A stretch of DNA of 54,913 bases from Bryobacter sp. (GTDB lineage Bacteria; Acidobacteriota; Terriglobia; Bryobacterales; Bryobacteraceae): positions 1 to 54,913 of the forward strand of contig JALHNH010000045.1 in the NCBI GenBank assembly GCA_022843625.1, given 5' to 3'. This document shows positions 1 through 9,900 of this stretch, piece by piece (position 1 is the stretch's first letter; each line of letters starts with the position of its first letter). Position numbers and translations under genes: made by a program. The notes beneath the pieces are model-generated. The model worked only from the letters and a program-made list of their open reading frames with translations, was not told the DNA's origin and did no database searches.

Positions 1-347
1 AAAGCCCACCAAACCTCAACCTTGGTAGCACCCCAAACCGCGCCTTCAGCGATCCACTTCCGAACCGCCTCAACCTCCTCCACCCCAAGAGTCCCACCCA
101 TAGGCATCGCAGGCTTCTCTAGCCCCGCCACCATCCGGAACAGCCGGCTCTCCTCAGGCTTCCCCGGCACCACAACCCCAAGCATCGCCTCGCGTGAAGT
201 CAGCTTCAGCCGCCCCATCTGCACCGATTCCCCGTGACACTTCCAGCACCGCGTCCGCAACAACGGCTCAATCGAGGATTCAAACAATGGCTCCGCCCCA
301 GGCATACAGCCTGCAATAAGCAACCCGGCGATCAAACGAAGATTCAT
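1..347 (-). CDS. Cytochrome c-like protein N-terminus (PSCyt1 type), cut by window edge
   Basis: Reading leftward from an ATG at 345-347 the frame stays open to base 1, so only about 115 residues are visible. The protein starts with a hydrophobic export signal (LLIAGC could be a lipobox). A c-type haem motif CWKCH follows near residue 35, then a stretch with PGKPEESRL and a methionine-rich loop ending AIRKWI-like (VRKWIAEGA). This is the pattern of the Planctomycete/Acidobacteria cytochrome c domain that usually precedes two further domains (PSCyt2 and PSD1) in proteins of 700-1100 residues. It is probably exported and redox-active, but the substrate is unknown. The identification rests on the haem motif and spacing; the rest of the protein is outside the window. 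Confidence 0.75.
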   Translation of the reverse strand, partial: MNLRLIAGLLIAGCMPGAEPLFESSIEPLLRTRCWKCHGESVQMGRLKLTSREAMLGVVVPGKPEESRLFRMVAGLEKPAMPMGGTLGVEEVEAVRKWIAEGAVWGATKVEVWWA

Positions 348-450
348 CGAACCCGCCGGAATCATATCATGCCACCCCAACTTGCCAACATGCCCCTGCA
401 ACGAATACGCTAGTGAGGGCTTCCAGTAAAGCCAAACCAAAAATCTCCCC

Positions 451-912
451 ATGATGCGATCCACCTTCACCACACTGATGCTGCTCAGCTGCAGCTTTTT
501 CTCCGCCAGCGCCGCCGACTTCTTCGGCACCTGGAACCTGAACGCCGCCAAGTCCAAAGCCGAAGGCCTCCCACTCCCCAAGCAACAGACAGTAACCTAC
601 ACCAAGACCGCCACCGGCTACGAATATAAGGCCATCGGCGCCGCCGCAACAGGCGAACCGATCAGTTCCACCTTCTCCTATGCCAAAGACGGCGAAGAAA
701 TCAAAACCGCCGGCTTTCCCAACTGGGACGCGATCGTCGTCAAAAAAGGCATGGACTTCAAAACCACCGTCCAGCTCAAGCGGAAAGGCGAAGTCGTTGG
801 CTCAGTCACCCGCGTTCTCCAACCCGGCGGCATGGTAATGACCATCTCAGGAAAACTCACCCTCCCAGATGGCAAGAAGGCTTCCTACAACTACTTCTAC
901 GACCGTAAATAG
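451..912 (+). CDS. Small secreted protein of unknown function
   Basis: This 153-residue protein begins with a Sec signal peptide (about residues 1-21, ending SASA). The mature part opens with FFGTWNLNAAKSK, a G-T-W-x-L-N-x-A-K-S motif that recurs in many small secreted Acidobacteriota proteins of unknown role. The remainder is a basic, beta-rich, lipocalin-like single domain with no catalytic motif I recognise. It stands alone between a divergent cytochrome gene and a stress membrane protein. An alternative start one codon downstream (MRST) is equally plausible. The coding call is firm because of the signal peptide and codon pattern; no function can be given. Confidence 0.75.
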   Translation: MMRSTFTTLMLLSCSFFSASAADFFGTWNLNAAKSKAEGLPLPKQQTVTYTKTATGYEYKAIGAAATGEPISSTFSYAKDGEEIKTAGFPNWDAIVVKKGMDFKTTVQLKRKGEVVGSVTRVLQPGGMVMTISGKLTLPDGKKASYNYFYDRK

Positions 913-1049
913 TGGATCTGACCATCGCACGCCATTTGGTCATATGCCGCCAAATCCTAATGTATAAAAACCGCTGTTCTGTACATCATTAGCCTGTTCT
1001 CGAATGGCATCTGAATTGCTTCTTTTACCCCCGGAGGAGCATTCAAAAC

Positions 1050-1310
1050 ATGTTCAGCATTATTGGTTGGATCATCTTCGGATTGATCGTCGGAGTCATT
1101 GCAAAATTTGTTATGCCCGGCAAAGACCCTGGTGGCTTAATGATCACCGTCATTTTGGGAATCGCAGGTGCCGTTGTTGGCGGCTGGATTGGCACCAGTC
1201 TCGGCTTTGGTACTCAAGGAGAGTCCGCCGGCTGGATTATGTCGATTCTCGGCGCTGTAATACTTTTAACTGCATATAGATTTATGTTCAGCAGTCGCTC
1301 GCAAATCTAG
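1050..1310 (+). CDS. GlsB/YeaQ/YmgE family stress membrane protein
   Basis: This 86-residue, almost wholly hydrophobic protein has three transmembrane segments with the family pattern: an N-terminal W-I-I-F-G-L-I-V-G helix followed by AKFVMPGKDPGG, a glycine-rich helix (GAVVGGWIG), and a last helix GWIMSILGAVILL. The family is known as general-stress or transglycosylase-associated inner-membrane proteins. The start is set by a strong ribosome site (GGAGGA, 1031-1036) 13 bases upstream. A hairpin terminator follows the stop. It heads a run of stress genes, so induction under stress is likely but is inferred from neighbours only. Confidence 0.93.
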   Translation: MFSIIGWIIFGLIVGVIAKFVMPGKDPGGLMITVILGIAGAVVGGWIGTSLGFGTQGESAGWIMSILGAVILLTAYRFMFSSRSQI

Positions 1311-1334
1311 CGCATTCTTATCAAGCCTCAAACA

Positions 1335-1372
1335 AAAAGAGCGATCACTCCCTTGCGGGTGATCGCTCTTTT
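1335..1372. terminator. Bidirectional intrinsic terminator
   Basis: A 14-bp perfect stem (AAAAGAGCGATCAC at 1335-1348 pairing with 1359-1372) is flanked by A-runs on the left and T-runs on the right. It can therefore stop transcription of the GlsB-like gene (+) and of the converging GSP17M-like gene (-), which end 25 and 17 bases away. Confidence 0.9.
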
Positions 1373-1388
1373 CTAACTGCTATTCCAC

Positions 1389-1949
1389 TTAACGGCCTAC
1401 GGTAGCGTAAGGCTTGTCTGACTCGTTAAAGTCACCCGCTGCCTCACCACTCGAAGATACATCTCTAGCGCCTGTCGCTTCCAGAATATTCTTCGCACGG
1501 GAGGACCACTCACTGTCGTCGCAGTGAACGGAGATCAGAATCCCGCCGTCCTTGACCTGGCCCTCATACCGCTTCGCCTCGTATTCAGGCATACCCATGC
1601 CAATCAGGCCGCCCGCTACGCCGCCAAGAGTAGCGCCTGCGCCCATCCCTGCAAGGGCCGCCATGATGGGACCTGCTGCGATAAAGGGGCCAAGGCCAGG
1701 AATGGCCAATGCACCGATGCCGAGCAGCCAGCCGAGCCCGCCACCCATAATTGCGCCGGTTGCCCCGCCTGTCGTTACTCCTTCCGGTGCCTTGGTGTTC
1801 ATCTCCGTCGCAATCTCTTTGTTGCCATCATTATGTGGCATAAGGATGCTTATATCTTCGTTGCGGAAGTTGTTCGATTTCAATTGATCGACGCCGTTCT
1901 CTAATTGGGCGCGATTGGTGTAAATTCCATATACAGAATTATTTTTCAT
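1389..1949 (-). CDS. General stress protein 17M/YflT-like protein with glycine-zipper segment
   Basis: This is a 186-residue protein. Residues 1-40 (YGIYTNRAQLENGVDQL, then NEDISILMP) resemble the YflT/GSP17M domain. Residues 60-125 form a long glycine/alanine-rich hydrophobic block (GAIMGGGLGWLLG, then GAGATLGGVAGGLIG) typical of glycine zippers. A short domain with GGILISVHCDD ends the protein. Similar proteins are common in Acidobacteria near desiccation and osmotic stress genes. It converges on the GlsB-like gene and lies 11 bases downstream of the BON-domain gene, so the two minus-strand genes may be cotranscribed. The molecular role is unknown. Confidence 0.8.
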   Translation of the reverse strand: MKNNSVYGIYTNRAQLENGVDQLKSNNFRNEDISILMPHNDGNKEIATEMNTKAPEGVTTGGATGAIMGGGLGWLLGIGALAIPGLGPFIAAGPIMAALAGMGAGATLGGVAGGLIGMGMPEYEAKRYEGQVKDGGILISVHCDDSEWSSRAKNILEATGARDVSSSGEAAGDFNESDKPYATVGR

Positions 1950-1961
1950 GGTTGTTTGTTC

Positions 1962-2318
1962 CTAGCTCTTCTTTACAATTTCGATTTGATTGGTTACGTT
2001 GTCCGCACCAGCAGCTGATTTGGCGAGTGCTTCAATTTTTGACTTCTCTTCTTCGGTGTTGACTGGTCCCTTGAGCGTCACTTTTCCGTTCCGGGAAATC
2101 ACTTTGACATTCTTTCCGTATGTCGAAAGCGTCTTGTCATCCGTGATAGCCTTGCGAATCTTCCTCGTGATTTCAAGATCGCTCTTGTTCTCCATCTGTT
2201 CCTCAGACGTCAAACCTTTTCCGCCGCCGTCCCGCTTGTTTTGTTTTGTGTTGTCTGCCTGGCTGAAGCCTAGCGTCGCCGATAGCAGAGTTAGCATTCC
2301 AATTTGCAGAGTTCTCAT
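1962..2318 (-). CDS. Exported BON-domain protein
   Basis: The open frame extends to 2450, but the start at 2318 is preferred: it has an AAAGGA ribosome site 5 bases upstream, and translation then begins with a clean signal peptide (MRTLQIGMLTLLSATLGFSQ). The mature part of about 100 residues carries one BON domain (DLEITRKIRKAI, NGKVTLKGPVN, NVTNQIEI). BON domains are periplasmic or outer-membrane phospholipid- or peptidoglycan-associated modules found in osmotic-shock proteins such as OsmY. A second BON gene lies divergently at 2465, leaving a 146-bp shared promoter region. Confidence 0.88.
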   Translation of the reverse strand: MRTLQIGMLTLLSATLGFSQADNTKQNKRDGGGKGLTSEEQMENKSDLEITRKIRKAITDDKTLSTYGKNVKVISRNGKVTLKGPVNTEEEKSKIEALAKSAAGADNVTNQIEIVKKS

Positions 2319-2464
2319 TAGGTCCTTTAAGAAAACAGGCTTTTGCCGCACTGCTTCTGCATCTATCCATGCAATCGTTGGGCCACTCACTACTTCTGCT
2401 TGGTATTCGAATTGCTCTGCAACTAATCGGCACCTCGCTACTTTAAACACTAGGACACCTCAAA

Positions 2465-3010
2465 ATGAAACCTCTAACTCCTTACCTCCGATGGCTAGTT
2501 ATTTCCTCACTCGTTGCCACCATCGCTCTTCCCGCCGACAAAGCCACTGAGAGCGCCGAAGCAAAAATGATTCGCCAGGTACGTCACGAGCTCATCATGC
2601 TCCCTTATTACGGCGTCTTTGACAACCTCTCCTTTAAGCTCAACGGACGCACAGTCACTCTCATGGGACAAGTCGTACGCCCTTCTCTCAAGCCGGATTC
2701 AGGCCGTGTTGTCAAAGATGTGGATGGAGTTGAAAACGTAATCAATGAGATTGAAGTTCTCCCAACTTCGCCCAATGACGACCGCATCCGCCTCGCTACT
2801 TACCGTGCTATCTATACGGATAATATGCTGTACCGCTACGGCCTGCAGGCCGTTCCGCCCATCCACATCATTGTCCGCAACGGCAACGTCACGCTGGTCG
2901 GCGTGGTCGCCAACCAGTCCGACAAAAATGTTGCCGGCATCCGTGCCAGCGGCGTATCCGGTTCATTCAGTGTAAAGAATGAACTGGCCGTCGAATCAAA
3001 CCCAAAATAG
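2465..3010 (+). CDS. Exported protein with two BON domains
   Basis: This 181-residue protein has an N-terminal signal peptide (residues 1-24, ending ALPAD). Two BON repeats follow, at about residues 35-98 (SFKLNGRTVTLMGQVV, GVENVINEIEVLP) and 103-175 (IHIIVRNGNVTLVGVV, SVKNELAVE). The NG-x-V-T-L-x-G signature in each is diagnostic. Its partner with a single BON domain is transcribed divergently. It ends 12 bases before the convergent catalase gene, with no visible terminator between them. OsmY-like envelope stress function is inferred from the family. Confidence 0.88.
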   Translation: MKPLTPYLRWLVISSLVATIALPADKATESAEAKMIRQVRHELIMLPYYGVFDNLSFKLNGRTVTLMGQVVRPSLKPDSGRVVKDVDGVENVINEIEVLPTSPNDDRIRLATYRAIYTDNMLYRYGLQAVPPIHIIVRNGNVTLVGVVANQSDKNVAGIRASGVSGSFSVKNELAVESNPK

Positions 3011-3021
3011 TGTCTGGCATC

Positions 3022-5097
3022 TTAATTCTCGCGCTCCCAAACCCTTCCACTCTTGGCAGATTCTAGGAACCTCGCGATTGAATCAGCTCCCTCAAACTGG
3101 ATCACCCCGGCTAGCCCATCAATCCCGGATTCCTGGGCTAGCCTCTTGACACCCGAGACTCCAATAGTCTTTAGATGAAGTCGGGCATCTCGCAGAAATG
3201 CGTGGGCATCTGCGTTAGCCAACAGCTCGGATTCCCCTTGGGGCCCACTCAGAACGGCAACGCCGTCAAAAAGAACTGAAGGAGCGGCAGAGAGCGCCAT
3301 GTCGGCAACATGCTTCTTACCGCCGGAGTCTTTCGTCCCTCCAATCTTCAGACAAATCACTGCAACCGCAGCACCTTCAGCCTGGATCCCGGCCACCAAA
3401 TCCGACATGGTCTTCCCATCAAAGCCTGCACCAGCCAGAATCCCAATCTTTCTTCCCTGCAGCGTTCGCTCGTTGCGATGAAACAAGCTCAGCGCCGGAC
3501 TTACATCAAGTTCGATCGGTTCCACAAACTCCTGCGGATTCTCAGCCTCGCCGCTCATACCGAGCCCCTCAGCTACACTCGCTGCCAGATCCATATCCAC
3601 TATCGACAAATGTCCAAGCATCTTTTTCCGAATCGCTGCAATCTCTACCTTGCCTAGCTCAAACGTCAATGCCATCGCGATATGTTTTTGCTCCGGTGCA
3701 CTGACAGATCGATAAAACATCCGCGCTTGCGAATAGTGATCTCCAAAGCTCTCCGCCCTCAGCCGCACCTTCTGTCCGGACAAATCAGCAGGAAAACTCG
3801 AAAAGCCCTTTTCCAAACTTTCTCTTGGCCCACCCGGGTCAATCGAGTTCGGCTCATAATTCGCCCGCCCCTTGGGAACCTGCATCTGCATGTGCCCATC
3901 ACGCTGCAGATTGGCAAACGGACATTTGGGTTGATTGATCGGAATTTGATGAAAATTCACACCCCCGAGCCGACTCAGTTGCGTATCCAGATAAGACATC
4001 AATCGACCCTGCAAAAGGGGGTCATCGCTGAAATCAATACCAGGCACCAGATGACTTGGGCAAAAAGCCACCTGCTCCGTCTCTGCAAAGAAGTTGTCCG
4101 GGTTGCGGTTCAGCACCATTCGGCCAACAAACTCAAGCGGCACAATTTCTTCAGGAATCAATTTGGTGGCATCCAGCACATCAAACGGCAGACGGTCAGC
4201 CGTTGCTTGATCAAATATTTGTAGCCCCAGCTCCCACTCCGGAAAACTTCCACTGGCAATAGCCTCATACAAATCCCGCCTGTGGAAATCTTGATCCGCT
4301 CCACAGATCTTGACTGCCTCATCCCAAAGCACACAACTCGAACCAAGCGCCGGCCGCCAATGAAACTTCACAAACTTGCTCTCGCCTGCCTCATTCACCA
4401 GCCGGAATGTATGAACCCCAAAGCCTTCCATCATTCGCAACGACCGTGGAATCGCCCGGTCCGACATCACCCACATCACCATGTGCATCGATTCCGGCAT
4501 AAGTGAAATAAAGTCCCAGAAAGTATCGTGCGCCGAAGCATTCTGCGGGAATCCCCGGTCCGCTTCCATCTTCACGGAATGGATCAGGTCTGGGAATTTC
4601 AACGCATCCTGAATAAAGAACACAGGTATGTTGTTCCCTACCAGGTCATAATTTCCCTCTTGCGTGTAAAACTTCACCGCAAAGCCCCGGGCGTCCCGTG
4701 CCAGATCCACAGATCCTGCTCCTCCAGCCACTGTTGAGAACCTTGTAAAAACTGGCGTCTCCAGCCCCACACTGGCTAAAAACCCTGCCTTCGTAATTGC
4801 CCCCATAGCCTTCGTACAAGTAAACACTCCATGCGCTGCAGACCCTCTGGCGTGCACGATTCGTTCCGGAATCCTCTCGTGGTCAAAGTGAGTAATTTTC
4901 TCCCGCAACAAAAAGTCTTCAATTAAGGTCGGCCCTCGTGGCCCTCCCTTCAGCGAGTTCTGATTGTCACTAAGAATCAGGCCGTGGTTTGAAGTTAAAG
5001 CACCAGTCCCTTCCACGCTTCGTTGGTGTGTTTCACCTCCATTCCCCTTGGCTGCAACACTCTTTGCCTTCTCGCTTGGTTTCATTTTCTGTTTCAT
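3022..5097 (-). CDS. katE: Monofunctional catalase, large-subunit HPII type
   Basis: This 691-residue protein is in the size class of HPII. It decomposes hydrogen peroxide using haem. The active-site histidine lies in RGSAAHGVF (about residue 88), the distal asparagine in NNIPVFFIQDA, and the haem-ligating tyrosine in RLMSYLDTQLSRLG. The C-terminal 140 residues (GRKIGILAGAGFDG onward) form the flavodoxin-like domain that marks the large-subunit clade. The N-terminus is lysine-rich and likely disordered. The start has an AAGGAGG ribosome site that overlaps the stop of the upstream dehydrogenase gene 9 bases away, so the two are cotranscribed. Its position inside a general-stress cluster fits stationary-phase or peroxide defence. 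Confidence 0.97.
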   Translation of the reverse strand: MKQKMKPSEKAKSVAAKGNGGETHQRSVEGTGALTSNHGLILSDNQNSLKGGPRGPTLIEDFLLREKITHFDHERIPERIVHARGSAAHGVFTCTKAMGAITKAGFLASVGLETPVFTRFSTVAGGAGSVDLARDARGFAVKFYTQEGNYDLVGNNIPVFFIQDALKFPDLIHSVKMEADRGFPQNASAHDTFWDFISLMPESMHMVMWVMSDRAIPRSLRMMEGFGVHTFRLVNEAGESKFVKFHWRPALGSSCVLWDEAVKICGADQDFHRRDLYEAIASGSFPEWELGLQIFDQATADRLPFDVLDATKLIPEEIVPLEFVGRMVLNRNPDNFFAETEQVAFCPSHLVPGIDFSDDPLLQGRLMSYLDTQLSRLGGVNFHQIPINQPKCPFANLQRDGHMQMQVPKGRANYEPNSIDPGGPRESLEKGFSSFPADLSGQKVRLRAESFGDHYSQARMFYRSVSAPEQKHIAMALTFELGKVEIAAIRKKMLGHLSIVDMDLAASVAEGLGMSGEAENPQEFVEPIELDVSPALSLFHRNERTLQGRKIGILAGAGFDGKTMSDLVAGIQAEGAAVAVICLKIGGTKDSGGKKHVADMALSAAPSVLFDGVAVLSGPQGESELLANADAHAFLRDARLHLKTIGVSGVKRLAQESGIDGLAGVIQFEGADSIARFLESAKSGRVWEREN

Positions 5098-5106
5098 ATA
5101 GCCTCC

Positions 5107-6246
5107 TTATGCTCTCGGCTTCAATACCACTTTTGTCCATCCGGGCACCCGCTCATCAAAGTTTTGATACGCCTCGGCTGCCTGTTGAAGCGGCAACTCA
5201 TGAGACACGATCTGTGACGGTTTTGCCCGGCCACTCTCGATCAATGCACAAAGCTTGCGGTTGTATGCCTTGACATTTGCCTGCCCTGTCGCAATCCGCT
5301 GCCCCTTAAACCACATTGCTCCCAAATCAAAAGCAATCGCCCCTTCCTTGGCCAGTGCGTCCTTCGCCCCTGGATCTTGCGGTAAAAATACACCCACTAC
5401 CCCGATTCCTCCAGTCGCCGCCACTGTCTTCACCAGATTGTTCATCGTCAGGTTCGGTACTTCATGTCCATGCCGGTCTGAGCACTGATATCCAACCGCC
5501 TCGCACCCGCAACTAGCACCCTTGCCATCGGTCTCCTCTAGGATCCGCCCCACCACATCACCCTCACTTTGATCGATGCCAATGGCACCCATCCCCTCAG
5601 CCAGTTTCAGCCGGTCTTGCTTGCTGTCCACCACAATTACTTTCGCTGCACCCTGCAGTTGCGCCGACAACGCTGCCATCAGCCCCACAGGTCCCGCCCC
5701 GTAAATTACAATCGAATCCCCAGGCTTCAATCCCGCCAGTCGTGTCGCATGCCAGCCGGTTGGGAAAACATCACTCAACATCACATAGTCGTTTTGTCTT
5801 TTCTTGGCATCCTCAGGAAGTTTCAAACAGTTAAAGTCTCCAAACGGCACGCGCAGGTACTCTGCCTGTCCCCCGCTATACGGCCCCATTCCCGCAAAGC
5901 CATAAGCAGCCCCGGCGGTTCCAGGATTTGCTGTCAGGCAAAATCCCGTGAACCCCCGCTCGCAATTTGCACAAAATCCACAACCAATATTGAATGGCAG
6001 GCACACCATGTCTCCCACCCGAATGGAGTAGACAGCATGCCCAACTTCAACAACTTTTCCCAACGTTTCATGACCGAGCACCTTACCCTTCTCTACGCTC
6101 GTTCTTCCCTCATACATGTGGAGGTCAGATCCGCAAATATTTGTAGAGCTCACTTCAATCAGGACATCCGTAGGCTGCTCAATCTCTGCGTCAGCCACCT
6201 CAACCACAGCCACCTTCTTCGGCCCTTCATATACAAGTGCTTTCAT
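5107..6246 (-). CDS. fdhA: Zinc-dependent dehydrogenase, glutathione-independent formaldehyde dehydrogenase type
   Basis: This 379-residue medium-chain dehydrogenase shows the catalytic-zinc motif CGSDLHMYEG and GHETLGKVVEVG, a structural-zinc loop CGFCANCERGFTGFC, and the NAD-binding turn GAGPVGLMAA. The insert around EAVGYQCSDRHGHE is characteristic of the Pseudomonas putida-type formaldehyde dehydrogenase, which oxidises formaldehyde with tightly bound NAD and no glutathione. Related enzymes act on other aldehydes or alcohols, so the substrate is inferred. It is the first gene of a two-gene unit with katE. Co-expression would pair aldehyde detoxification with peroxide removal. Confidence 0.88.
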   Translation of the reverse strand: MKALVYEGPKKVAVVEVADAEIEQPTDVLIEVSSTNICGSDLHMYEGRTSVEKGKVLGHETLGKVVEVGHAVYSIRVGDMVCLPFNIGCGFCANCERGFTGFCLTANPGTAGAAYGFAGMGPYSGGQAEYLRVPFGDFNCLKLPEDAKKRQNDYVMLSDVFPTGWHATRLAGLKPGDSIVIYGAGPVGLMAALSAQLQGAAKVIVVDSKQDRLKLAEGMGAIGIDQSEGDVVGRILEETDGKGASCGCEAVGYQCSDRHGHEVPNLTMNNLVKTVAATGGIGVVGVFLPQDPGAKDALAKEGAIAFDLGAMWFKGQRIATGQANVKAYNRKLCALIESGRAKPSQIVSHELPLQQAAEAYQNFDERVPGWTKVVLKPRA

Positions 6247-6333
6247 CTTTTGGATCCTTTGCTTGATAGAGAACCCTGGGTCGCAATAGTTTCCTCTCCC
6301 TCAAATATCAATTGCACTCTGTCATCATTTGCA

Positions 6334-6370
6334 ACAAAGAGCCCGGCGCTTTTGGCACCGGGCTCTTTGT
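6334..6370 (-). terminator. Intrinsic terminator after the ferritin-like gene
   Basis: A 13-bp stem (ACAAAGAGCCCGG at 6334-6346, pairing with 6358-6370) lies 20 bases beyond the stop of the ferritin-like gene. It separates that gene from the dehydrogenase-catalase unit downstream. An A/T-rich flank is present on both sides, so it may act on either strand. Confidence 0.8.
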
Positions 6371-6389
6371 TCGTTCTTGCAGCACGACT

Positions 6390-6953
6390 TTATGCGTTTA
6401 CAACCTTACGAGTCCCCGCTTTGTTAGAGGCAGGCTGCATTTTCTCAGCTGGCATTTCTTCTTTGCCAGCATGCGCGCCTTCCATCAGAGATATCGCAAT
6501 TTCCGACAAGGCCTCGTCGGCGTCCATTTCTTCTTGTAGATTGGCAATCAGCAGTTCCTCTACTTCTGCCATTTCAAGCGTCTGAGCGATTCCTTTGAGT
6601 GTCTCGTATGCCGCCATCTCATAGTGTTCTACTCGACGGCCAGCCCCTACCAGGCATAGGTCGGGAATCGGTTCCGGTCCTTCTGCTGTCAAGGCTTCTT
6701 CGCCCTCCTCAACCAGACCCTTCATTGCCATACAGGTCTTGCTGGCTGCTTTGGCGCCGATAAGTTCGAACACCTTCTCCAGCCTTCCAACCTGCGTAAT
6801 CGTTACGGCAAGATGATCCTTGAGCGCAGCCTTCAAATCTTCCGACTTGGCTGCTTTCGCCATCTTGGGAAGCGCTTTCGTCAGTCGCTTCTCTGCATCG
6901 TAAATATCTTTAAGCTCTTCAAGAAAAAGCTTTTCCATGCTCTCGATTTTCAT
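6390..6953 (-). CDS. YciE/YciF-type ferritin-like stress protein (DUF892)
   Basis: This 187-residue all-helical protein matches the YciE/YciF family. It opens with EKLFLEELKDIYDAEKRLTKALPKMAKAA, a hallmark of the family, and continues with the repeated helices carrying acidic/His residues (RRVEHYEMAAYETL and LLIANLQEEMDADEALSEIA) expected of a di-iron four-helix bundle. Family members are induced by osmotic and oxidative stress; their biochemical role is unsettled. The C-terminal 25 residues are a short polar tail. The gene has its own terminator and lies upstream of the FDH-katE unit on the same strand. Confidence 0.92.
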   Translation of the reverse strand: MKIESMEKLFLEELKDIYDAEKRLTKALPKMAKAAKSEDLKAALKDHLAVTITQVGRLEKVFELIGAKAASKTCMAMKGLVEEGEEALTAEGPEPIPDLCLVGAGRRVEHYEMAAYETLKGIAQTLEMAEVEELLIANLQEEMDADEALSEIAISLMEGAHAGKEEMPAEKMQPASNKAGTRKVVNA

Positions 6954-6998
6954 GTGTTTCTCCGTTTTTGTTCTTGGTTGTAGATCGATGGTTTCGAT

Positions 6999-9900
6999 CT
7001 AGAATAAAAGCCGCACGCCAACCTGAAACTGCCGGCCAAATGCTCCGTTCACAGTACGTGTGGATAACCCTGCTCCTCTGGAAGAAAGCAAAGCAATCGG
7101 GTTTGCAAGGTTTGTGTTATTCGTCACGTTGTAAGCTTCAGCCCTTAATTCGAGTTTGAAACTTTCGCGCACCGGAAAACTCCGAAACAGAGATGTATCG
7201 TACGTGAAGTAGTCAGGTCCGCGATACGCATTTCGTCCGGTAAATCCAAAGGTTCCAGCGGTGGGAGCAGCAAAGAAAGACGGATTGAATCCCGCCTGAC
7301 CCTGGATAGAGCCACCCGTTGAGCTGCCAGCTCTGACGCTTGTTACCCCTGGACAATTGCAGTTCAAAGGATCAGAAAGTATCGAATAGGCGCTGCCCGT
7401 ATTCCAGCGGAGAATCCCATTCAATTGCCAGCTTCCTAGAATCTGCGACATAGGCCCGTCGCTTAGGAATTGCGATCCCGCGCCGAAGGGCAGTTGCCAC
7501 ATGTGGCTTACTGCTAATACATGCTTGCGATCAAAGTCTGCAGGTCCATAGTTGTTTCGAGTGTCGAACGGATTGAGCTGATCAAAGCCAGTATCGAGCA
7601 CCTTGCCAAACGTGTAGGCTCCAGCCATGGAAAGTCCCGCACCAAAGCGCTTGGTCAGGTTCACTTGCAAGGCATTGTAGTTGCTGTTCACACCTGTACT
7701 TCGCACATCAATGCCTGCAGTACGGTTGAATTGAGCAAAGGGCAGCCCACTCGCTCCCGATCCCGGCGCTGCAAAATTCACTGCCCGGTTGTAAGGAAGT
7801 TGCCGACCTAGATTGCCCACGTATCCGATGTCCATAAGGAAACCGTTACCGAGGTCCGACTGAACCATAAAATTGAAGCTCTGAACATACGGCGTTTGAG
7901 CGTCTCTCGGAGTCTGCATGAAGGCTTGGTTATAAACTGTGGTCGAATTCACAGTTGGAAGGATAAAGTTCGTGCTACCGAAACCACCGATAAAGCCGCT
8001 CTGCGTCCCTAGTGCTGACTGGTTGATTCCCGAATACAGAAACGGCGTAGCAAAGTACTGGATTCCATAACCGGCTCGGATAGCGATGCGTTCAATCGGT
8101 CTGATTACAATACCGACTCTTGGAGCAATATTGTTTCGGTCGTAATCACCACTCCCATTGTTCAGCGATCGTGTGCCGGTCAATAGGTCAAATGACGCAG
8201 CACCGTTGTCGCCTCTTGTTTGTAAAGGGCTGAACAGATCATACCGGACTCCGAGCTCGAGATGGACGTTTTTCCACAAGTTGATTGTGTCTGTTATGTA
8301 CCCTGACAACAGCGTCTGTCGATACGTGGGTGTTTGCTCGAAGCTTGCTACTGCTGCGCTGGTGGGCCGTCCCAGCAGAAACGCAGCAAAGCTATTGTTG
8401 GAATAATTCTGATTATTGCCAGTACCATTCGGAGAAGAAGTGGCACCAGGGCCAAAGTTGAATATTCCCCGCTGCGACATCATGGGATTGTTGAAGCCAT
8501 CTGCGCGTATCTCCACAGCCTGGGCGCCCATTTTAAGATGATGCATCCCTGTGTGAAAATTCCAGTTGGTGGCGGCTTCGTAAGTATTGTTTACGGGCTT
8601 TGAAGGGTAGTTTGAAGGCAGTCCGTAAGTGCCATACCCAGTGATATTGATCTGCGGCAGGCCCTGCGCAAAACCCAGAGAAGCTAGATCAGAACCGAGG
8701 TTCCCGCCCACATCCATTGGCAAAATAGCGTTTCGGAAACGCGAATAACCCACTCGAAATTCAGCTGCAAGGGAATTTGAGAAGCTCTGGGTCAAACTGG
8801 CCACAGCATTATGGTTCCGCATTGCTGCTTGGGCACCGTTACCAAGTGCACCCAGTTGCGAACCTTGATCCACTCCGCCGTGAGTAAATCCATATCGGAA
8901 AAATCCAGTGGATTTCTCAGAGAAACGATGGTCGATTTTTCCGTCCATCCGATGCTGGTCTTCTCGAAGCATTCCGGAGCCAACGAGATTGTTTGCACTA
9001 CCAGGCTGGTTGGGCAACGGAAGGCTCGACAAGATTCGCAGCGATGCAGGATGGAACCAACTCTGCGGAATAGTCGAATTCGGAAACAATATTCGATTCG
9101 ATCCATTTGCGGACCCACTGGAAGGAATGAAGATCATCGTTCCAGGCATCTCGCTGAAATTGCCAGTTCGGATCCCGGCAGTTGGAACTGTGTCAAATTG
9201 CAAAATTGAGCCTCGACGAAGAAATGCTTCGTAGCCTAAAAACCAGAATGTCTTGTCCTTGACAACTGGCCCGCCAAGCGATCCGCCAAATTGGTTTGTA
9301 TTGAATCCAGGATCGTTGGCAGAGAAGTTTAACGGGTTCCGCGTCGTCATGAAGCGGTTCGAATGGAGCCCGAACAGGCTGCCGTGCAGGGGATTCGTTC
9401 CGGGTCTCGTGACATTGTTTACATAGGCACCGCCGGCAAGTCCGTACTCGGCATTGAAGTTCGATGTGCGCACGTCAAGCTGCTGGATGGCAACGTTGGG
9501 CGCGATCCTCGACTGCGTTCCGCTGAATTGTTCATTCTGATATGCGCCATCCTGGTAATAGGCGTTGGCATAGCTGGGAAGTCCATTGACGTTATAAATG
9601 CGGCTACGCTGCGGATCCGCAATTCGGTCGCTATTGATTACCGGTGGCGATACCCCAGGCATCAGACTGATTAGATCCTGATTCTGACGGTCGATCAAGG
9701 GCAGGGATCGCACGGTCCGGGTGGTATAAGCTCGGGAGATCTCTGCCGATTCGGCTTGTATCGTCGAGCTGGTTGCCTTAATTTCAAATTCCGCTGCTTT
9801 GCCCGATGTCGACGATTCGTTATCGTCGAAAAGGATCTCTAAAGCACTCATGGAACTCGGATTGATGCTTAATGTCTTCGACGACTTCTGCGTTTTCCCG

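Noticed and set aside
5569..6585. A 338-codon plus-strand frame over the dehydrogenase and ferritin-like genes
   Set aside because: It is antisense to two well-supported genes and crosses their terminator.
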